Assembly (NCBI GenBank): GCA_949130495.1
Contig: OX422211.1
Span: 540,146,872-540,210,871, forward strand
Reading direction: 5' to 3'
Length of the DNA stretch: 64,000 nucleotides
Origin: Sambucus nigra
Lineage: Eukaryota > Streptophyta > Magnoliopsida > Dipsacales > Adoxaceae
Part shown: piece by piece, positions 9,802 through 20,194 of the stretch
Position numbering within the stretch: the stretch's first letter is position 1
Layout of the letters: each line of letters opens with the position of its first letter
Program-made: the position numbers and the translations under genes
The notes under the pieces: generated by a model
What the model saw: the letters and a program-made list of their open reading frames with translations, nothing else
Databases searched by the model: none
Told to the model about the DNA's origin: nothing

Positions 9802-12072
9802 TTACACCTTCTCCTTGTGTTTTACAACTTCCTCGGAAAGCTGGGATGAGGAGGCTGGTTGCTCGAAAGATAGTGACATCTTCTCGACTGAGATACTGGT
9901 GGGTTGGAGTTGCTCGTAGAAAGTTTGAACAACTGGAACAGGAGGAACCTGATCTCCAATCATCAGGGAGGATTCCTCAGAGGCAGCTTCATCCTCTTCT
10001 TCTTCCCCAGGAGAGGGAGGAGAGCCATGAATGTGTTGCTGGAACAATTCTGAATTCTCAGCAACTTTTATCTCTTTTAAAGCAGCAACCCATCCATCCC
10101 TGAAGTACTTGAGGCTGGCGTACTCCATTTGCGAGGTCATGGAATCCAGGCCCTTGTTCCCGCCTTTATCCCAGCCAGCACTAAATGATTTCTTAATAGC
10201 CTTTTTCCTCTTTTCTTTCTCCGAGGAGATCCTTTCCCTAAGGAGCTCCTCGACAGCTTTCAACTTCTCTTCCACTTCCATCTTCTGACATTCAACATCC
10301 TGAAGTCTAAAAACCTCTTCTCCAGATACTTTGAGCTTAGCTTCCAACTCCTTGTTGCTCTGCTCAAAGACCTTGTTGCTCTGCTCAGAATCTTTCAACT
10401 TCTTCTCCAACCCCTTAGAGGCCTCCATAACTTTCTCTCTCTCTTGCTTAATGGACTTGAGTTGCTTCTCCCAAGCCACTTTATCCTCTTCATATTTTTC
10501 ACGAGAGTCCTTTAAGGAGTGAGTTAGACCAACAAAATTTTCCTCCACACCTCCTGAGGAGCTCGAAGCTTTAATAACCTCATCCTTCTTCAGAATGCTG
10601 TTAAAACATGTTACCAACTGAAGAAAGAAATAATTTTGAGTTAATACAGGGGCATAGCAGTAAAAAATGAAAACCTAAACTAGTAATACTTACTAAGGCA
10701 ATATGTTGAGCATACAATGAAGTGACCCTGTTATGAGGAAGATTGTCTTTAATACCTTGGATCTATGGGATAATCCAAGACTTCACCGAGCCCATAGCAG
10801 AGCTTGGAGGAACAAAAGTGGGAATACCACTTTCAGCAGTTAAGGGCTGAGAGATAGGTTCAGCCAGTTTATCCGAGGAACTTTTCTTTGATTTCTTCAG
10901 AGGAGTAGGAATATTTTCAGCCGAAAAAGTCTTGGTTGGTGATATGACAATGACCTCACTAGGAGGAGAAATAACTACATCCTTACTCGGAGCCACAGGG
11001 GGCTTCTCGACAACTTTTTTGACAGAAACTGGAGGGGATACATCAATGTTTCTCGCTCCTTCTTCTGGAACATATTGCTTATGTTTATTTCCTTCCACAT
11101 TAGCAGAGTCTGATTTGTCAAAGAAGGCAGGATCTTTTCTTCTCTTCATTATGATACTAATGGGATTGTTTGACTCTGAAGAAGAACCTTCCACACTAGT
11201 ATCAGCAACTGGTACTTGGTTGATGTCAACCAGCACTGGACTAGCAGTGAAGGAGGATGTATAGCTCTTGTACTGCAACAAGTAAGAGGCTGATCTGATA
11301 TGTTCGTCAGCAACAGATTGGTGTAAACTCCAGATAAGTTTCAAATGCCTTAAATTAACGTCAGTTTCTTTGGGGGATTTTCTTTTGCTGTCAACTGCAA
11401 ATAATCAAAAATTAAATTTCATTGACACATTTTATCAAACACAAAGAAAACATAATTTCAAAAATAAAAACAACCTATCCCATTGCCATAAGGAGGACAT
11501 CTAGGACATTGATACACATCGTCTCCATTTAATGGAGGATGTTGCGAATTTTTCATTACCACTCCATGTTCAAAATAATCCCTGTTGGCATCAGGAAGAT
11601 TGACAACTAATGCCATATTCAAAAACCTAGTTTTTAAATAAAAAGTACTATCACTAACGACCCATCTATAGTAATACATTATCTATGGAATCCCTAAACG
11701 GGTTTCATGAAGTTGATTTAACCTATGAACTCCATTTACTATTCTCCGAGTATTTTTGCGCTATTTTTGCAGGAACAACGTCAAAATACTGACAGAATTC
11801 CAAACATAAACGATTGGGAGGAAAAAAAAAGCCACATTCGACCACAAAGAGACTGGGGAACTAATGTCCCTCAGCCAAAGAAAACTAGTCAGAAGGTTTA
11901 TAAAGTTATTCCAATATGACCCATGAAGGAATTGAAAATTCAGAACGAAATTTGTCAAGCCATTCAACAATGTAAACCATGATGAACAAAGTAAATAAGA
12001 GAGAAGAAAGAAAATCTTACACGGAAAGAGTGAATCAGTTGACAACAAACAGTGGAAGAAACAAACACACAA
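9802..12072 (-). pseudogene. Antisense coiled-coil gene 1 of element A, with introns
   Basis: Coding on the - strand in several exons. The first part (12072-11475) has stops and resembles the plant 'putative gypsy-type transposon' domain (PF04195) weakly: an F-Y-L-K-x-R...L-V-x-L-P-x-A-N pattern. A GT-AG intron at 11474-11395 joins in frame to a Ser/Pro/Lys-rich exon (stop at about 10763). A second GTAAGT...CAG intron (10693-10618) leads to a 271-codon exon that is almost entirely Glu/Lys coiled coil (about 10560-10200), then G-W-V-A-A-L, an acidic E-E-E-E-D-E tract, and a stop at 9802. Introns on the strand opposite to the element RNA cannot be spliced from it, which explains their survival. 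Function unknown. Confidence 0.55.
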
Positions 12073-12183
12073 GATAGAGAAGAAATGAAGAGTTCTAAGA
12101 TAAAAATTTTAAAAAGTAAAAGACGATCGGATTTTTTGTAGTGTTTAAATACATTACCTCGAGAATGGATAAAAACAATGATT

Positions 12184-12188
12184 ACCAG
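12184..12188. repeat. Target-site duplication of element C, left copy (ACCAG)
   Basis: ACCAG precedes the LTR end at 12189 and is repeated at 28676-28680 directly after the other LTR. This proves that everything between is one insertion into element A. Confidence 0.95.
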
Positions 12189-14278
12189 TGTGGCCATCCC
12201 CACCGATCCCCACCGCGGAGGGTGGAGGAATCCTTTGGGTCCCGCGCATCCCCTCTCGGAAGAGCGCTTCGGCCGGCGTCGATTTTGTGAGGTGTGAAAA
12301 ATGTAGAGAGATTCAGAGTCGCTAGTCTATTTTACTCAAAACAGACAAAAGAAAAAGAGGAAGCCACCCCGAAGGATGGCATCCAAAGACATACTGGTGC
12401 GTGCGAAACCAAAATGATTCGAAAAGGGTTCGGAGGCTTAGTTACGAAATGGGAAGGTGTTAGGCACCCATTCCGCCCTTTCGATCTCTCATGAATATTT
12501 GATATTTTCCTTTATGTTTCCCCCCGTGAGATGTGTGCATGTGTATATGTATATAGAATGGAGGTAGGAATCCTCGACTTGTATCATGGATAAGATAAAG
12601 CGAGTCATCCATAGGAAGATTATAAAAGTAATATTAGAAAAATAAGATTTACGCGGTTACCCCTACGTTGATCGCTATAAAGGAACGATAACGCACATGG
12701 AGTAATGTGTCACTAAGACTAAGGATATATATAATATAAGAAAAATGGATTTAGAGAAAATAGGAAATGAGAGAAAAAGTGAGAGAAAGGACTCGAGTCT
12801 CGGGTTTTACCCCGAGACGCCTACGTAGCCTATAAAGGCATCAAAGTCCACGTAGTTCGCATACAAAGCAAAGGGGTGGGGTTTATCCCATAAATCCAAA
12901 TGTGGGATCTCTTATTTGTAAGTGTGTGTGTGTGTGTAGAAAAGGTGTTTTAGTTGTGAGAAAAATGTGGAAAAAGTGTGAGAATCCCTACTTGGAATTT
13001 ATGAGTAAACCCTCTTTTTCTTGTTTTGAGATTTTTATTTATATGAAAATAAGAGATGTGCAATAATACTAAATAAAAAGTATATTACGATGTGTGAGAT
13101 GAGATAATAAAAGTGCTAAGTAAGAAAACAAGTTATTGGGAATTCAAGAGAATTTAAGAGAGAGAGTTTGAGAAAGTTGGACCTTCTTGAAGATCTTGAG
13201 CTTGATGTTGAACATTGGAGAGCAGCCGTTGAGCTTGGATGATGATGGAGAGTGGTTAATTCACTAAGTTTGATGAAAAGGATGATGAGAAGTGAAGGTA
13301 AAAGAGGGATTTGGAAGTTGAAATCACGCTGCCTTCGAGAGAGGTTTCTGGGATTCGCTCAGAGAGATTTCTTTCAGATTTGGGCTCCTACTACAAATAA
13401 GGTCAAGGCCTCCTTCTATAACCCCAGGGGACTGCCGATCGACCCTATCATGGCACTGCCTATCGGCAGGTGCCAATAGGCAGGATCTGGGACCTGCCAT
13501 TTGGTAGTGCGCCTCAGGCTTTTTTGGAAAATTGGCCACCGAGGGAAAACCGTTGGTCAGAATCGTGCACGGGGCATACCATTGGAAAGGTATTTTAAAG
13601 ACCTCCGAAAGTACTTTGGACCTCTCCCGAGTTTGGGAGTTGATTTTTGGTCAGATGTGGCTCGGAAGCGTTTGTCAGTCCATTGGACGGGGAATCACGT
13701 GGGCGTTCACCCGCATGGTAAGTACGAATCGTGCACGGGGCATATCGTTGGAAAGTTTAGGAGATGTACTTCGACATTCCAAAGAGTTTGACCGGGTTTG
13801 GAGAGTTGACTTTGGTCAACTGGGGCCGAGAAATGCTCGGTGGCTTACCGGAGTCAAACGAATTGTTCGTTCGCATGGAAAGTCAAAATTGCGCACGGGA
13901 TGGACCGTTGGAAAGGGTATTTAGTTCCCTTAAAAGATTCATTCAGCCTCGGTCGAGCTGAAGAGTTGACATAGGTCAAATAGAGTCCGGGAGCGCCCGG
14001 TGGCCTCTGGGTCAGGTTTCGAACGCAAATGGCGCGTTCGTCCTCATGGTAAGTCGGAATCACGCACGGGGTGGACCGTTGGAAAGGGTATTCAGTGCCC
14101 TTCAAAGATTCATTGAGTCTCAGTCGAGACGAGGAGTTTGACTTTTGGTTCAAATTGAGTCAGGGGGTGCCCGATGGCTTCTAAGTCAGTAGTCGGGACG
14201 TGACCTGGGTTTATAGTGATGAAGGGAGGTACTAGGGACCTAAGGAGAGTTAAGGGGTAACAGAATGGGGTGTTTACT
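12189..14278 (-). repeat. 3' LTR of element C
   Basis: 2090 bp. On the + strand it begins TGTGGCCATCCCC and ends GGGGTGTTTACT; the last base is A in the other LTR, so the terminal CA/TG has mutated here. It carries four diverged subrepeats of about 165 bp (from about 13540 to 14210), each with a (G)CACGGGG motif, and a palindromic motif at 13456-13483 with one mismatch. The TATA-like site seen in the other LTR has changed here (ATAGAA). Confidence 0.92.
13540..14210. repeat. About 165-bp subrepeats inside the LTR of element C (4 copies)
   Basis: GTGCACGGGG-type motifs at about 13565, 13731, 13891 and 14062, each followed by a CCRTTGGAAAGG-like string and a GAGTTGAC...GGTCAA block. The same four-copy structure is present in the other LTR (about 27950-28600), so it predates this insertion. 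Confidence 0.75.
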
Positions 14279-14500
14279 AAGACCCTCGACGGGTGAGTTT
14301 AGAACAAATGATAGCCGTCAATTAGACACTGCATGATGCTTTTGAAGGAGTATGACCGATTCAGAGGGGGTCGAGGTCGATTCTGAGGACCTAAGAAGTA
14401 TGCTGGGGATGATCAATTCTAAGGATCAAGGTTAGTTCTGAGGACCTAAGGAGATGAGCATGACCAATTAAGAGGGTCGAGGTCAGTTCTAACCTAAGAG

Positions 14501-15140
14501 TCGTGATGACCGAGGACCGAGGTCAATTCTGACCTAATTCAGGTGACGATCCAAGACCGGGGTCAATTCTGACCCAAGAGTGGTGACGACCGAGGACCGA
14601 GGTCTATTCTGACCTAACTAAGGTGACGATCCAAGACCGGGGCCAATTCTGACCCAAGAGTGGTGACGACCGAGGATCGAGGTCAATTCTGACCTAACTA
14701 AGGTGACGATCCAAGACCGGGGCCAATTCAGACCCAAGAGTGGTAACGACCGAGGACCGAGGTCAATCTTGACCTAACTAAGGTAACGATCCAAGACCGG
14801 GGCCAATTATAACCCAAGAGTGATGACGACCGAGGACCGAGGTCAATTCTCACCTAACTAAGGTGACGATCCAAGATCGGGGCCAATTCTGACCCAAGAG
14901 TGGTGACAACCGAGGACCGAGGTCAATTCTGACCTAACTAAGGTGACGATTCAGGACCGGGGCCAATTCAGACCCAAGAGTGGTGACGACCGAGGACCGA
15001 GGTCAATCCTGACCTAACTAAGGTGACGATCTAAGATCGGGGCCAATTCTGCCCCAAGAGTGGTGACGATCGAGGACCGAGGTCAATTCTGACCTAACTA
15101 AGGTGACAATCCAAGACCGGGGCCAATACTGACTAAAGAG
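14501..15140. repeat. 80-bp tandem array in the 3' UTR of element C (8 copies)
   Basis: Exactly 80-bp period over eight copies. Each unit is two related 40-bp halves: CCGAGGACCGAGGTCAATTC and CCAAGACCGGGGCCAATTC types. The halves contain GGTCA-ATTC-TGACC, a 5-bp stem with 4-nt loop. Degenerate copies extend upstream to about 14360. The stretch from the LTR end (14279) to there shows no other feature. The array lies between the accessory genes and the 3' LTR, the usual place in Tat elements. Confidence 0.88.
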
Positions 15141-15275
15141 TAGATAAAGATTGTATTTTGATTCTGCTGGAGAAAGAGCTTTGTGATTCCGATTTGAGCT
15201 GGGGAGCTGCTAGCTGGGGGAAGCTTTTTAGGAGACCTTGCAGGGGAGAACAACCTATTTTGGGTGTTGTAAGAG

Positions 15276-15425
15276 AATTCCGCTGGGGAAGTGATCAGGT
15301 GATCCTTAGGGATTTTTTGGAGCTTTGGGGGGAGGAGTTTTCACTTAGTTTTTGAGGATTCCGCTGGGGAAGAGGGGTTCCGTTGGGAATAAGAATTTGG
15401 ATCTGAGATTCCGCTGGGGAATGAT
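15276..15425 (+). repeat. Clustered TTCCGCTGGGGAA motifs
   Basis: ATTCCGCTGGGGAA occurs near 15278, 15358 and 15410, with a variant TTCCGTTGGGAA near 15387. The core CCGCTGGGGA resembles the primer site of this element (ACTCCGCTAGGGA) but sits on the opposite strand. Meaning unknown. The surrounding 15141-15480 has no convincing gene. Confidence 0.5.
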
Positions 15426-15585
15426 GAATGGGTCGGGGAAAATTTAGATTGTCATTTGGAAGAGATTGCTTGGGGCGAGTGGTTCTTCTAATTTTTGCTG
15501 GGAAAAATACATGTGATATTGTACCGCACCGGATAGCCGATGGTTGTAAAGTCTGATGAGAAGGTGATTCGGTGGTCCAGGCGCC

Positions 15586-17711
15586 TTGCCCGAGAGGTCA
15601 ATCGCTTGGATTTTGAGGGCTCCTTTTGTGAGCACCGCTATCCACCGGGAGTGTTTGATCGTTGCTGACTGGGCGAATGTGGATTGGAGGGATAGGGTGC
15701 CCCTTGCTTTGGGGAACGAGAATGCCTTTAATGCATTCGAGCCGATTGTGGATGAGCGGACCTTACTGCGGGAGCCGTCGCATCATCGCTCTTCGAGAGT
15801 GATTCCCGGTGGTTATGTAAGTAACCTGACCTTTGGCATTCTTTTCCTTTTTGGGTGATTTTTCCTTTTCTTGACCTTTGACTGAATTTTTCCTTTCGCC
15901 ATTCGGATATTTCTTTGAAGAACATGCGTGCCTGCGGGAGGACGGGTCTTAGGGATGTTTGGGAGCATCTTCCACCCATGGTGTACTGGATGGTATCATC
16001 AGTGGGTTTTGGGATATTGGCGGCTGCGCTGGATGAGACGCCTCGTTCGACAACAGTTTTGTGTGCCTTGGGGGAGAGGTGGTGGGACACTACCCACACT
16101 TTTCATTTTGGCTTCGGGGAGATGACGCTGACTCCCATAGATGTGCAACAACTGCTGAGGCTGGATTATGACGGGGAGCAAGTAGAGGTGGACCTCTCTT
16201 TGCGGGTGAGGCCAGAGGCGGTGTATGCGGCACTCGGTGATGTGAGGAGGATAGCTTTTGGAGATTCTATCCGGCTGTCCTTGTTGAAGGATGTTTTGCT
16301 GAGCAGGGTGGTTGATGTGGAGGACGGACTGCAAGTGAGGCAGATGGCCCGGTTATTCATTTTGTTGGTGCTGGGAGGTTTCATAGTGGCGTCGAGCGGC
16401 AACGTCGTCCATTTGTGGTTTCTGCCATACTTGAGAATGTTTTCGAACATCTCTTTCTATGATTGGGGGAGTCTGACCTTGGCAACCCTTTACTCTTCTC
16501 TGGATGCGTTCAGTCGGTGCTGCCGGCAGACTTTTACTGGAGCCACGCATCTCCTTGAGGTATTCTTTACTTTGCGCATTTCCATTTCATGCATTCACAT
16601 TTTCCTTATGCGTCTCTTTTTGCTCGTGAATTTAGACGTGGTTTTATGAGGTGATTGGGTGCAACACCCCACTGATTAATCTGAAGGACGAAATCGTTGG
16701 GGACTTCTGTTGCTTGTATCGATGGCGTAAGGCTAACCGACAGTCGAAGGGATCTCTCTCCCTGGAGGCGGTGTGTCAGGTCTTGAATGACCTGACCAGT
16801 GGTAGGGTAAGACTCTTTCCATTTCAGCCTTAGTTTTTTGCCTCTTCTGATTTTGTATTGACTTATGCCTGCTTGGGGATTTTCAGGTGACCTTTTATCC
16901 TTGGGGGACCGTCATTCAGGATACGAGGTTGACTGGGGTGAACGCGTAGATGAGGTGTTTGTTGGCGCATGAGTTCGGCCATTCCTGGTACCTCGGGGAG
17001 AGGGTGATCCGTCAGATTGCTGAGGAGGAGGTGGTGGTGCCTCCCACGTAGCCTCTACTTCTATGAGGCGGGAGTGACAATTATTGGAGGATGAAAGAAT
17101 CGCGGCGATGATTGGCGAGTCATATGCGTTGTATACTGATACGGTCGCGCCATATGATTATATGGACTTTCTGACGAGCTGGTTGATGGCGCCCAGTATA
17201 CATGATGCTTTGCCTTTCCCTCTTGTTGGTTCGAGTCGGACGATGGGGTCTTCCCACAGTGATAGTGGTCCATCGGCACCTGTGGTGGCGGCGACCTCGG
17301 AGGTCCCTTTTGTTCGGTTGCACACTCCTTCGTACAAAATACGACGGGCTGATGGAGGGACGGTACTGATACTACACCGTCCTCTTGCGATGGATCCGGA
17401 GGAGCTAGGCTTGACAGAGGACGTCCTTCTTCTTGCGGTAAACCTTTCGGTTCTTTTCCTCTCTTTTTTTATTTCTTTTGCTTGATACTGATTCTGCCTT
17501 TCCTTTGCAGCAAATATGGGTGTCGGCCACTTGGCTCAGGGACATTAGGGATTGGATATCATTGGCGACTTCCCACATTCGGGAGGCTGTCCCTTTTCCT
17601 TCTTACTTGGTGCCGTCAGCCTCATTCGGGGGAGACTCTGGCTCGGGTAGTGGGGGCGTGTCGTCTCACCGTAGGGGAAAGAGAGCGCGTCGCCAGGATG
17701 GAAATTCTTGA
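15586..17711 (+). pseudogene. Plant mobile domain (PMD) gene captured by element C, five exons, broken
   Basis: Exons join in frame across four GT-AG introns: 15817-15920, 16560-16635, 16807-16886 and 17438-17510. Exon 2 (15921-16559) contains the signature of the plant mobile domain family: W-E-H-L-P, L-x-A-L-x-E-R-W-W-x-x-T-H-T-F-H, F-G-E-M-T-L-T-P-x-D-V-Q-Q-L-L-x-L. Exon 5 ends with a basic R-R-G-K-R-A-R-R motif and a stop at 17709. A TAG at 16947-16949 and a frame break at about 17048-17083 disable exon 4. The true start upstream of 15586 is uncertain. It is antisense to gag-pol. PMD proteins (MAIN/MAIL family) act in nuclear processes in plants, and PMDs are known to be carried by transposons. 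Confidence 0.72.
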
Positions 17712-17949
17712 GAGAGAGAGAGAGAGAGGGAGTGAAATGTGGGTTCGGGCTGAGTCCCGTTGTTTTTGGCTTTTCTTTATTTCCTGCAAAAATGATGTAA
17801 CACAGAAAACATATATATGCAATGCAATGCGGTTTTTTGACTATCTTTTATTTTCATGATGGAATGAATGCCTGGGCTTTTTAATTTGCTTCTGAGACCA
17901 TAAAAAAAGGAATATTTTTAGAAATCTTTCAAAGGAAAGTTATTTTATT

Positions 17950-18155
17950 CAAAATGGGGAATCCCATAAGGAGGGAAAAGGATTCTTGAAATTCTTTTGA
18001 GAATATCAATTTATTTTTATGGAGTTTTCTGATTTGACAAAGAAGGAATGGAGGAAATTTACAAAAGGGAATTATATAAGGAGGAAAAGGGATTTTGAAA
18101 TTCTGTTGAGAATATCAATTTTTATTTTTTTGATTTTGACGAAAGAGGAAAAAGG
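17950..18155. repeat. Two-copy tandem duplication, about 110 bp
   Basis: Two related copies share ATAAGGAGGRAAAGG, TTGAAATTCT and TTGAGAATATCAATTT in the same order (about 17965-18020 and 18075-18125). It lies in the AT-rich spacer between the two antisense genes. I see nothing else in 17712-18170. Confidence 0.6.
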
Positions 18156-18176
18156 GATATTTCCAAAAATGGGGGG

Positions 18177-18214
18177 TTGCCGATCGGCAAGAACCCTGGC
18201 CTGCCTATCGGCAG
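18177..18214 (+). promoter_or_regulatory. Paired palindromic motif upstream of the DUF7745-like gene
   Basis: TTGCCGATCGGCAA (18177-18190, perfect palindrome) and CTGCCTATCGGCAG (18201-18214, 5-bp stem, 4-nt loop) lie about 120-160 bp before the TATA box. The same two motifs, in the same order and at similar spacing, occur in the LTR of the same element (27820-27870, weaker at 13432-13483). A shared protein-binding site is an inference. Confidence 0.5.
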
Positions 18215-18334
18215 TTCAGTCCAGTCCCATCAATTGAAAGCTTTGATTGGTACCCTCTTCAGCCTTTAGTACCTTGTGGGGTAGGGTTCCTTTCGATTTC
18301 TGCAGGGATTATGTCCCTTGTGAGGATTTTTAAG

Positions 18335-18342
18335 TATAAAAA
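18335..18342 (+). promoter_or_regulatory. TATA box of the DUF7745-like gene
   Basis: TATAAAAA, 74 bp before the ATG at 18417, in a GC-neutral context and followed by a pyrimidine-rich 5' UTR. This spacing predicts a start of transcription near 18365-18370. Confidence 0.6.
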
Positions 18343-18416
18343 GGGAGAAGGGTCGAGTGTTTTCCTCACACCTTTTACATTCTTCATACCCACCCATCAT
18401 CTTTTAGTCTTGCAAG

Positions 18417-19652
18417 ATGGCTCTCCCTGGTAGCATTGAGTTTGTCAACTACCTCGAAGACATGGAAGCCATGTGCTCTTATAATGTCAACTATGATGCT
18501 TTCAACATGCGTCGAGTCTCCTTGTGGCGTAATCGACCTTTTGAGTGGAATATGCTGATGGCGGAAGTACAATTTTGGTACCCCGAAGACCATGTATTCC
18601 GCTTTGAATTGGAAGAAGTTGGTCCTACCTACGATGAGTTTTTTTCCATACTGGGCGTGAATCCTAGTGTTTCCGCGGCTTTACACGAATTTTCTCGTTC
18701 TCCTAGGGATTTGTTGGTCGGGCTTCTTCATATCTCGCCCTCGGCAGCCAGGTCATTGGTGGCCGGAGGAATGATCTCCCTCCCAGCAATATTGCAGCCC
18801 GTGCGTTCGCGAGAAGTAAGTGATGCCGGCTATGCTGGAGCCGTCGTTCTGGGCCTGGTTTCAAAATTACTGTTGCTGACTGGGGAGGTGCGCGTGGACC
18901 CACAACTTGCAGCCATTACCTCATGGACGTCATATCGTCGTAATCCTGTGGCGGTGATATTGGCAGAGACTCTGAATGGTCTGGATGCTTGGAAAGAAGG
19001 CCGTTCAGACTTTTTGAGGGGTAGCCCTGTGATGCTGTTCATGTGGTTGTCTGAAAGGTTCCGCTTTTTGACTCCTCTAAAATATCCTTTGTCGGTTGTA
19101 CCCAACTTCTTTTCGCGCTACTTCATCCGCATAGGCCTCTATATTGAGAACTGGGAGAATTGGCTTGTGGAGCATGGGGCTTGTGGGCTGTATTGGTCAG
19201 TGCCATGGTGGGGACAGTTGCAGCCTGTTCTGGAGCTAGGAGAATATTCATATGTGCGGCTGGTTGGTCTCAGGCAGACCTCTTTTTATTTCCCTTGGCG
19301 GCTTTTGCGCCAATTTGGCTGGGCGCAGGTCGTGCCCCCTCGGACCTCAAATTTCTTTCTAGTAGAATATTTGACTGAGCGCTTGCGTCTGTTGCTAGGA
19401 TCTCTATGGGAAAATCGGCGTCCGTCGACCCGTCCCTCTCAGTCTGTTGGGAAGGTTTGCCATTTCCCCAAAGATTATATGAAGTGGTTGTGGAGGAAAG
19501 TAGTCAGCAAGATGTTGGCAGTAGAGACCGGTCGGAGGTGGTTTGTTTTATCGGACTCCATGGAAAGGGGTGTTGTGGTCTTTTCGAACATGGTTAAGGC
19601 TCATCGGTCCATGGAGTGTTTCCGACACTCCATTCAGGCAGGAGAAAATTAG
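18417..19652 (+). CDS. Intact DUF7745-like accessory protein, antisense in element C
   Basis: 411 codons, uninterrupted, with ATG in a good plant context (CAAGATGGCT). The N-terminus has the pattern of the plant DUF7745-like family found next to Ogre/Tat elements: W-x-x-x-P-F-E-W-N-M-L, an aromatic block D-H-V-F-R-F-E-L-E-E-V-G-P-T-Y-D-E-F-F-S-I-L-G-V (about residues 55-80). A hydrophobic stretch, V-L-G-L-V-S-K-L-L-L-L, follows at about residues 142-155. No catalytic motif is recognised. It has its own TATA box and poly(A) signal and runs opposite to gag-pol. It is the only long, stop-free, domain-bearing ORF in the window. Function unknown; family call is from memory of conserved patterns. 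Confidence 0.68.
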   Translation: MALPGSIEFVNYLEDMEAMCSYNVNYDAFNMRRVSLWRNRPFEWNMLMAEVQFWYPEDHVFRFELEEVGPTYDEFFSILGVNPSVSAALHEFSRSPRDLLVGLLHISPSAARSLVAGGMISLPAILQPVRSREVSDAGYAGAVVLGLVSKLLLLTGEVRVDPQLAAITSWTSYRRNPVAVILAETLNGLDAWKEGRSDFLRGSPVMLFMWLSERFRFLTPLKYPLSVVPNFFSRYFIRIGLYIENWENWLVEHGACGLYWSVPWWGQLQPVLELGEYSYVRLVGLRQTSFYFPWRLLRQFGWAQVVPPRTSNFFLVEYLTERLRLLLGSLWENRRPSTRPSQSVGKVCHFPKDYMKWLWRKVVSKMLAVETGRRWFVLSDSMERGVVVFSNMVKAHRSMECFRHSIQAGEN

Positions 19653-19834
19653 GGTCCTCAGAACGTGGATGATAAGGGTGAAGGCTCTTTGGGTAGCTGT
19701 GGGTAGGACTCCTGGGGAGTTTATTTATGTAACAGATGTGGGGGATTTTGTCTGGTTTTTATGGTAGTAGGGGGGAAGGGAGTTATAAGTTCCTTTTTCT
19801 TTATGCAATATGTACTGTAGTTTCTTATTAATTA

Positions 19835-19840
19835 AATAAA
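19835..19840 (+). terminator. Poly(A) signal after the DUF7745-like gene
   Basis: AATAAA about 183 bp after the stop codon, in an A/T-rich context, as expected for a plant 3' end. It may equally be chance in AT-rich DNA. Confidence 0.4.
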
Positions 19841-20024
19841 TAAGTTTCTGATCATCCAGCTGTGCCTTTCGATGAATTTTGTATTTTGACTTATCTATAC
19901 CAATCGCTAAGGCATACATAATCCTTTTGTTCAATTAGATGTTTAGAATGAACTGTCGTTCTCGGGGGTAAGAAAAGAATGGTATTTTGTGAAAAAGAAG
20001 GGGCCGTGCTCATGTGAGGAGTAT

Positions 20025-20115
20025 GAGCTGCCTACGTACCTCTGGGGTTTTTGAAAAAGTTCTTCTCTGTTTGAAAATAGTTTTTGCAGAGGATCAGGCC
20101 CACGTAGTTCTAGGT
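20025..20115 (+). other. LTR-like bipartite motif inside element C
   Basis: GCCTACGTACC (about 20029) and CCACGTAGTTC (about 20100) flank about 60 bp. The LTRs have GCCTACGTAGCC and CCACGTAGTTCG in the same order about 30 bp apart (12819-12860). This looks like a duplicated or convergent LTR segment lying between the DUF7745-like gene and the end of pol. Confidence 0.4.
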
Positions 20116-20194
20116 AGAGGGAAATGGAGAGAGTTTTTTTTTTTTTTAGAATAGAAGGGGGATGAGAAGAGTCGTAGCGCGCCGAGATTTTGGA

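Noticed and set aside
13324..14153. Several ORFs of 65-130 codons with similar products, repeated at 27919-28689
   Set aside because: Caused by the 165-bp subrepeats in the two LTRs of element C; not coding.
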